From Candidatus Zipacnadia bacterium (GTDB taxonomy: Bacteria; Armatimonadota; Zipacnadia; Zipacnadales; UBA11051), in the NCBI GenBank assembly GCA_029821145.1, contig JALGTY010000006.1, positions 1 through 34,280 of the forward strand: 34,280 bases of DNA, given 5' to 3'. The first letter of the stretch is position 1. Every line of letters begins with the position of its first letter. This document shows, in pieces, positions 29,503 to 34,280 of this stretch. A model generated the notes under the pieces. It was not told the DNA's origin. It did no database searches and worked only from the letters and a program-made list of their open reading frames with translations. The position numbers and the translations under genes were made by a program.

Positions 29503-30810
29503 ATGATGAGCAGCCGAATCCCACAGTTGCTTATTGTGTTCTGCTGCCTGAGCCTGCCCGCTCCGGTATTCACACAGGGCGATACCACAATCGGCCCAGT
29601 AGATCCAAACGCGCCATCCGGTACTCCCCTTTGGATGTATAGTGACGAGATCGAGTTTCACCAAGAGGGTCTCGTCTTCCCTGGTCGCATAAGCACCGCC
29701 ATGATGGTTAAGTGGGCCGGCCACGATATCAAGATCAAAGACCTCACCCAGGAGCAGAAAACGTACCTGTGGAACAAGACGTCGCCCCAACAGCGCCAGC
29801 AGTTGAACAATGAGTATGGCAAGATCGGCTTTGGCATGGGCGGCTATTTGCAGCAGCGGCCGGACGAATGGGGCAAGATTATCAATGAATGTATGGCTGA
29901 GTATCAACTCGGCGTCAACGGTTGGGGCCAAGTCCGGCAGCAGAACCTCAATAAACACACGCCACCGGAAGTAAAGCAATTTCAAGACGATAAGGCTGAG
30001 TTCCTCAAAGAGAACCAGAAGACACTGCAGCCTGGGGATATCGGCAAGATCGAGAAGGGCGCCGAAGGCATCATCCAACTGGGGCAAATCATCGCGACGC
30101 TGCAGGCCAAGAAGGTTGCTGTGGCGGTGAAAGGCCTGTCTGGGGGCCTGTTGGGCATCATCACTGACTACTTCAGCGGCTTTGCCACCTCGGGGGCGCA
30201 GTACGCCAGTGACGCGATTGCCACGCTGGTGAGCAAGATTATTGACATGGGCAAGAATAGCGCCAACAAGTCTCTCTCCCCCGCGGACCAGCTCGCCCTA
30301 CTCAACAAGCAGATTGAAGCCGCTAAGCAAGCTCTGAACAACGAGATCGAGAAGCAAAAGAAGTTGTGGGCGAGCATGCTCACGGTCGAGATCTCCATGT
30401 GCTTTTTGGTTGACTGTAGCGGCAGCATGGACGGGCAAAAGATAGAGCAAGCCAAGGCCGCGTTGATAGACGCGGTCAACCAGACCAATGATGGCAGGCA
30501 CGAATGGGCCCTGCTGGGCTTTGGCGGCGATTGCATGTGTTGGGAAGTGGCCAGTTTTACCACCGATGCCGCGACGATGCGTTCAGCGGCTCAGGAACTT
30601 AGAGCAAACGGCTCGACCCCGCTAAGGCTCGCCGCATATAAGGCGACAACTTACTTAGTGAAGAACGGTAATGGCAAAGAAGGGCAGTTGATCATACTTT
30701 GTGACGGGGAGGATACCTGCCACGCTAACGCGGGCCAGGAAGACCCGGCGCGTACGCTGGTAACAATCACGAGTTACCACGATACCACTCGAGGTGGCCA
30801 ACAGCCATGA
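29503..30810 (+). CDS. Secreted vWA-domain protein (paralog 2), vWA fold lacking its C-terminal strand/helix
   Basis: 435 aa; signal peptide; MIDAS DCSGSM, GSTPL, CDGEDTC; ends '...ARTLVTITSYHDTTRGGQQP' before the usual 'I.tIGf' segment; RBS GGGGAGG upstream. Confidence 0.85.
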   Translation: MMSSRIPQLLIVFCCLSLPAPVFTQGDTTIGPVDPNAPSGTPLWMYSDEIEFHQEGLVFPGRISTAMMVKWAGHDIKIKDLTQEQKTYLWNKTSPQQRQQLNNEYGKIGFGMGGYLQQRPDEWGKIINECMAEYQLGVNGWGQVRQQNLNKHTPPEVKQFQDDKAEFLKENQKTLQPGDIGKIEKGAEGIIQLGQIIATLQAKKVAVAVKGLSGGLLGIITDYFSGFATSGAQYASDAIATLVSKIIDMGKNSANKSLSPADQLALLNKQIEAAKQALNNEIEKQKKLWASMLTVEISMCFLVDCSGSMDGQKIEQAKAALIDAVNQTNDGRHEWALLGFGGDCMCWEVASFTTDAATMRSAAQELRANGSTPLRLAAYKATTYLVKNGNGKEGQLIILCDGEDTCHANAGQEDPARTLVTITSYHDTTRGGQQP

Positions 30811-31457
30811 GAATACCAAACACTCTCGTGACCTCATTACTGGCGCTGCTTCTGTTTGCTGCGGTATGTGCGGCTGAGATTGTGGACCTGACGGCTCCCA
30901 ACGAGACCCTCGAAGATGCGATGAAGGAAGCGCAGGCGGCAATGGCCAACAGTTCGATGAAGATCAGTATTAACACCATCGGGTTCGACTTGACCCCCGG
31001 TTCGGAGGCCGAGAACTACCTGCAGGAGCTTTCGCAGATCGGCGGCGGGTCGTACTTCGCGGCGTCCGACAGCGGCCAACTGACCGCGGCAATGGCCGGC
31101 GCAGCGACAGGCCAGACCTCCACCTATGGGAACACACCACAAGTCACTAGCCCGACGAACGGTGAACAGGTCGGGCCCAGCACCCTGGTCATCGGCAGAG
31201 CCCAGCCGAACTCGGTTGTCGTAATCCAAACGGAGGTATATGACCAACTCGACGGCCAATTCATTAAGATGGTGCCCGGCCACCGCCATGCGCCCAAGCC
31301 AGACGGCAGCTTTGAATTGCTGATCGCCACACCGCTGGTGTCATTTGGCGAGAAGCGCCCACTGCGTTACGAGATCCATGTCTTCACTGTCACACGCGAT
31401 GGCGATAAGTCACCACACGCTATTATCACCGTACAGCAGAGGTCGCCAACACCTTAA
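30807..31457 (+). CDS. Secreted protein: vWA C-terminal segment plus beta-sandwich-like domain
   Basis: 216 aa; own signal peptide; 'MKISINTIGFDLTPGSEAENYLQELSQIGGGSYFAASDSGQLTAAM' is the canonical end of a vWA domain; ATGA overlap with the upstream gene. Confidence 0.85.
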   Translation: MRIPNTLVTSLLALLLFAAVCAAEIVDLTAPNETLEDAMKEAQAAMANSSMKISINTIGFDLTPGSEAENYLQELSQIGGGSYFAASDSGQLTAAMAGAATGQTSTYGNTPQVTSPTNGEQVGPSTLVIGRAQPNSVVVIQTEVYDQLDGQFIKMVPGHRHAPKPDGSFELLIATPLVSFGEKRPLRYEIHVFTVTRDGDKSPHAIITVQQRSPTP

Positions 31458-31534
31458 GCTTGCATCCGGCTAATACAAGCGTCGCACTGTGGCATCATTG
31501 AGATCCAAAGTCTCTAGAGAGGAGGACACCAAAG

Positions 31535-31972
31535 ATGAGAACCCGTTTTGTCGTGATGCTCACCTGCATTGCGGTGGCCATGTCAGTCGCCGTACGTGCA
31601 GCCGACACCACTGAACCGATAGCTAAGCTGCCTGCTGAGGGCGAGGCGCCAATCGTCAAGAGCCCCCAGAAAGGTGACACTATCGGTCCCAGTACTCTGG
31701 TCGTCGGCGTGGCTCCGCTCGGGTCGCTGGTTGTGATCCAAACCCAGATCTATGACACGCTGGATGACGCCAAATACTACAGAATGATCCCAGGTCATCG
31801 TCATAGAGTGAACCCTGATGGCACTTTCGCGCTGCTGATATCCACCCCGCGAGCGTTCTTCTGGGAACAGCGCCCGCTTCGCTACGAAATCCACACATAC
31901 ACAGTGACGGCGGACGGCAAGGAGTCGCCGCACGCGATCGTCGTCGTAAACCCTAAACCACCGACTCCATGA
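31535..31972 (+). CDS. Secreted single beta-sandwich-like domain protein, paralog of the C-terminal domain of 30807-31457
   Basis: 145 aa; signal peptide; shared 'GPSTLV.G.A...S.VVIQT..YD.LD....MIPGHRH...PDG.F.LLI.TP......RPLRYEIH..TVT.DG..SPHAI..V......PTP'. Confidence 0.85.
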   Translation: MRTRFVVMLTCIAVAMSVAVRAADTTEPIAKLPAEGEAPIVKSPQKGDTIGPSTLVVGVAPLGSLVVIQTQIYDTLDDAKYYRMIPGHRHRVNPDGTFALLISTPRAFFWEQRPLRYEIHTYTVTADGKESPHAIVVVNPKPPTP

Positions 31973-31997
31973 GCGGACAATTCGTGAGGACACAAGA

Positions 31998-32037
31998 CAA
32001 AGCGGCGAGGGCGATGTTGCCCCCGCCGTTTGTTTTC
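31998..32037. terminator. Bidirectional terminator between convergent genes
   Basis: AAAGCGGCGAGGGC-GATGTT-GCCCCCGCCGTTTGTTTT: GC-rich stem (one A/C mismatch) with A-rich and T-rich flanks. Confidence 0.75.
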
Positions 32038-32063
32038 TCTCGGGCTGCGATGCAGCCGACATG

Positions 32064-33368
32064 CTACAAGAGCTGGTCGGCGTTCTCGGCCACCTTCCTG
32101 TAGGCTGCCGCGTGCTCTTCAATTATCTCCGGCCAGTAGTGCTTGAACCACGGGATACCATAGACCCGGTCTCCTTCTGCCTCCGTGACCGGCAGGCTAC
32201 CTTCCGGCTCGCGCACGTCGCGGTCGGAATTGGCAATCCGGGTCGGCTTGCCGTGGCCGTAGATATCCGCCTCATTGAACAGTGGATGCACATGCAGCCT
32301 GCGCCGGCTGCCGGCACCGCAAATGGCACCTTCGGCGGCTACAGCTTCGGCGAATTTGTGGAGGTGCAGGCCGCCAAGCTCTTCGGCCTTGTAAATGCCA
32401 CGCGCGGCGTACCAGCCGCCCATCGTGCTGCCCGAATTCTTCGGCGGCCTGTGAGCCTGCAAGCCAGGCACGCCCTCGAGCAGGTCCCAGAAATAATTCA
32501 TGGCCTTCTGGATTTCCTCCATGCGCTCTTTGTAGTACTTCAATTGGACTCTAGCCACTGCAGAGGTAAGCTGGTGCATCCGGTACTTGTAACCGCCCCA
32601 GGGCATTCCCACAAAAGGCGTCAGGTCGGGCGCGGTGATGATCTGCTCGTCTAGTTCACCGGTCCATTGGGTGGCTACGGTGCGGCCGTGGTGCCCCCAC
32701 GCGGTAGCCTTCTCCCAGATGTACCTGTCGTTTGTTATCAGGATTCCCCCTTCGCCGGTTGCTAGCGCCTTGCCCGACATAATGGAGAAACATGCGACAT
32801 GACCAATTGTGCCAACCAGCCGGCCCTTGTACAGAGCCCCGTGGGCGTGAGAGACATCCTCGATTACCTTAATATCATGCTTCCCGGCGATCTCCATTAT
32901 CGGGTCCATATCGGCCGGGTATCCGGCCAGGTGCACCGGGACGATCGCCTTGGTGCGCTCCGTGATGCGGTGCTCTATGTCTCCGGGGTCAATGGTAAGG
33001 GTGTCGGGATGCACATCGGCGAAAACTACGGTGCCCTGCAGGCCGAATACCGGCAGTGCCGACGCCCAGTAAGTCAAGCTTGGCGTGATAATCTCATCGC
33101 CCACACCGACTCCACAGGCCCACATCGCCGCTTGCAGAGCAGCCGTGCCACTGCTGTGGCCCAGAGCATATTCCGTACCGTGCCAATCAGCATACTCCCT
33201 CTCAAACTTCATCGTGACATCTCTGCCCGACATCGCACCCCGGCGCAGCACTTCAAGGACGGCCTCCTCATCCTCTTTGGTGACGATCGGCCAGCCGGTG
33301 ATGTCCTTCTGATCCAGCGTAACGGCTTTCGGGCCGCCAAGCATAGCAAGCTGGGCAGTCTCTCTCAT
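32064..33368 (-). CDS. DegT/DnrJ/EryC1/StrS family PLP-dependent aminotransferase
   Basis: 434 aa; 'ALGHSSGTAALQAAMWACGVGVGDEIITPSLTYWAS', 'VIEDVSHAHGALYKGRLVGTIGHVACFSIMSGKALATGEGG'. Confidence 0.92.
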   Translation of the reverse strand: MRETAQLAMLGGPKAVTLDQKDITGWPIVTKEDEEAVLEVLRRGAMSGRDVTMKFEREYADWHGTEYALGHSSGTAALQAAMWACGVGVGDEIITPSLTYWASALPVFGLQGTVVFADVHPDTLTIDPGDIEHRITERTKAIVPVHLAGYPADMDPIMEIAGKHDIKVIEDVSHAHGALYKGRLVGTIGHVACFSIMSGKALATGEGGILITNDRYIWEKATAWGHHGRTVATQWTGELDEQIITAPDLTPFVGMPWGGYKYRMHQLTSAVARVQLKYYKERMEEIQKAMNYFWDLLEGVPGLQAHRPPKNSGSTMGGWYAARGIYKAEELGGLHLHKFAEAVAAEGAICGAGSRRRLHVHPLFNEADIYGHGKPTRIANSDRDVREPEGSLPVTEAEGDRVYGIPWFKHYWPEIIEEHAAAYRKVAENADQLL

Positions 33369-33551
33369 CAGTATCGCTCCTCTGGTGACACTCTGAAATC
33401 TGTGCGTTAGACCTGGCGCTTATCTGCGACAAAAGAGGTGTTAAAAGGGCAGATAGGCGCTTCCTGGATCGGCGTTCCTGCAAGGGTGGGAAGGTTTTGG
33501 TCCGTCAGGTAGCCGCAGCTAGTCGGTCGGCACCGCCTCGCCGAGAGCCCG

Positions 33552-33821
33552 TTACCGGGGCAGCCAGTATCTAACTGTCAGACTGGCGCCGCGTCCTTTG
33601 GGTGGCTCACTGACGATTGCGTCACGGTTCCGCATCTGATTGCGCATCACTGCGCAGCAAATCGGCATCCGGTGATTGCGCCCCGGATACCGGCCCACAC
33701 GCTCATGCAGATCACCGGCCCGGACCTCCAGGCTGCTCAGACCTTTGCTTTCCGCATCCTGGAGCATCTCAAGCAGTGCCGCTTCGAAAGCCGCCTTGTC
33801 AGGTATCAGCGCGTCGCTCAT
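33552..33821 (-). CDS. Small conserved-looking protein of unknown function
   Basis: 89 aa; 'VRAGDLHERVGRYPGRNHRMPICCAVMRNQM...PPKGRGASLTVRYWLPR'; start overlaps the upstream gene's stop by 4 nt. Confidence 0.65.
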   Translation of the reverse strand: MSDALIPDKAAFEAALLEMLQDAESKGLSSLEVRAGDLHERVGRYPGRNHRMPICCAVMRNQMRNRDAIVSEPPKGRGASLTVRYWLPR

Positions 33822-34280
33822 TGCGGTACTCCCCTTACGGGCGCGGAGAACAGCAATTCTTCATTCGCGTCCCAGAGCATCAGCCTGGGTTCGCCGTCCT
33901 TGCCCAGGATCAGCATCGCCCTCACCTCGCCGGCCTCATCACTGAGCAACAGCCCGGGTACGCCGCCCAGCACGCTCAGACTCGCCCCCGCCTCGCCGGC
34001 CTCAGCACTGAGCGACAGCCCGGGTACGCCGCCCATCACGCTCAGGCTCGCCCGCAACTCGCCGGCCTCATCATACAGCGACAGCCCGGGGTGGCCATTG
34101 AGCAGGCTCAGACTCGCCCGCCCCTCGCCGGCCTCATCATGGAGCATCAGCCCGGGTTCACCGCGCACCAGGGTTAGGATCGCCCGCACCTTGCCGGCCT
34201 CATCACACAACCCCAGCGCCGGTTCGCCCTTCACCAACCTTAGAGCGGCCCGCTCCTTCCCGGCTGCGTCTACCAACCGG
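33818..34280 (-). CDS. Tandem 22-aa repeat protein, truncated by the window edge
   Basis: Repeats of RAxLxLxxGxPGLxLxDEAGEx; the frame stays open to the window edge and upstream residues (RLVDAAGKE) still fit the repeat. Confidence 0.8.
   Translation of the reverse strand, partial: RLVDAAGKERAALRLVKGEPALGLCDEAGKVRAILTLVRGEPGLMLHDEAGEGRASLSLLNGHPGLSLYDEAGELRASLSVMGGVPGLSLSAEAGEAGASLSVLGGVPGLLLSDEAGEVRAMLILGKDGEPRLMLWDANEELLFSAPVRGVPQ
33885..34275 (-). repeat. 66-bp tandem coding repeats (at least five recognisable units)
   Basis: Recurring 'CTCGCC...CTCGCCGGCCTCATCA..GAGC..CAGCCCGGGT..GCC' on the plus strand, in phase with the 22-aa protein repeat. Confidence 0.85.

Noticed and set aside
33885-34275. 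Possible CRISPR array
   Set aside because: 66-bp units are in-phase coding repeats without a repeat/spacer pattern, and no cas genes are present

Overview
34.3 kb bacterial (Gram-negative, lipid A-making) chromosomal window; the lineage cannot be fixed from sequence alone. Nearly everything from 1 to 27.5 kb is on the minus strand: the 5' end of a GalU-type nucleotidyltransferase, five tRNA genes with encoded CCA (Thr-CGT, Phe-GAA, Val-TAC, Glu-TTC, Lys-TTT) and a terminator, purA, a Gld-type ABC transporter (ATPase, permease, GldG-like, DUF4340), an archaeal-type shikimate entry module (ADH synthase, DHQ synthase II, ACT-less aspartokinase), and a tight run of genes from fabZ-lpxA-lpxB-msbA-waaA-lpxK-lpxL into heparinase II/III, a DUF6785-like membrane protein, a putative glycosidase and a DUF2752 protein. 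A strikingly self-complementary element lies at 11.29-11.58 kb. At 28.0-32.0 kb there is a plus-strand cluster of secreted proteins: two tandem von Willebrand A (vWA) paralogs that both lack the C-terminal part of the fold, a translationally coupled ORF with its own signal peptide that carries the missing vWA segment fused to a beta-rich domain, and a free-standing paralog of that beta domain. The first vWA paralog is frameshifted by an exact 61-bp tandem duplication. The window ends with a DegT-type aminotransferase and a two-gene unit of a small conserved-looking protein and a 22-aa (66-bp) repeat protein that runs off the window edge. The split-vWA cluster is the best candidate for an undescribed system.
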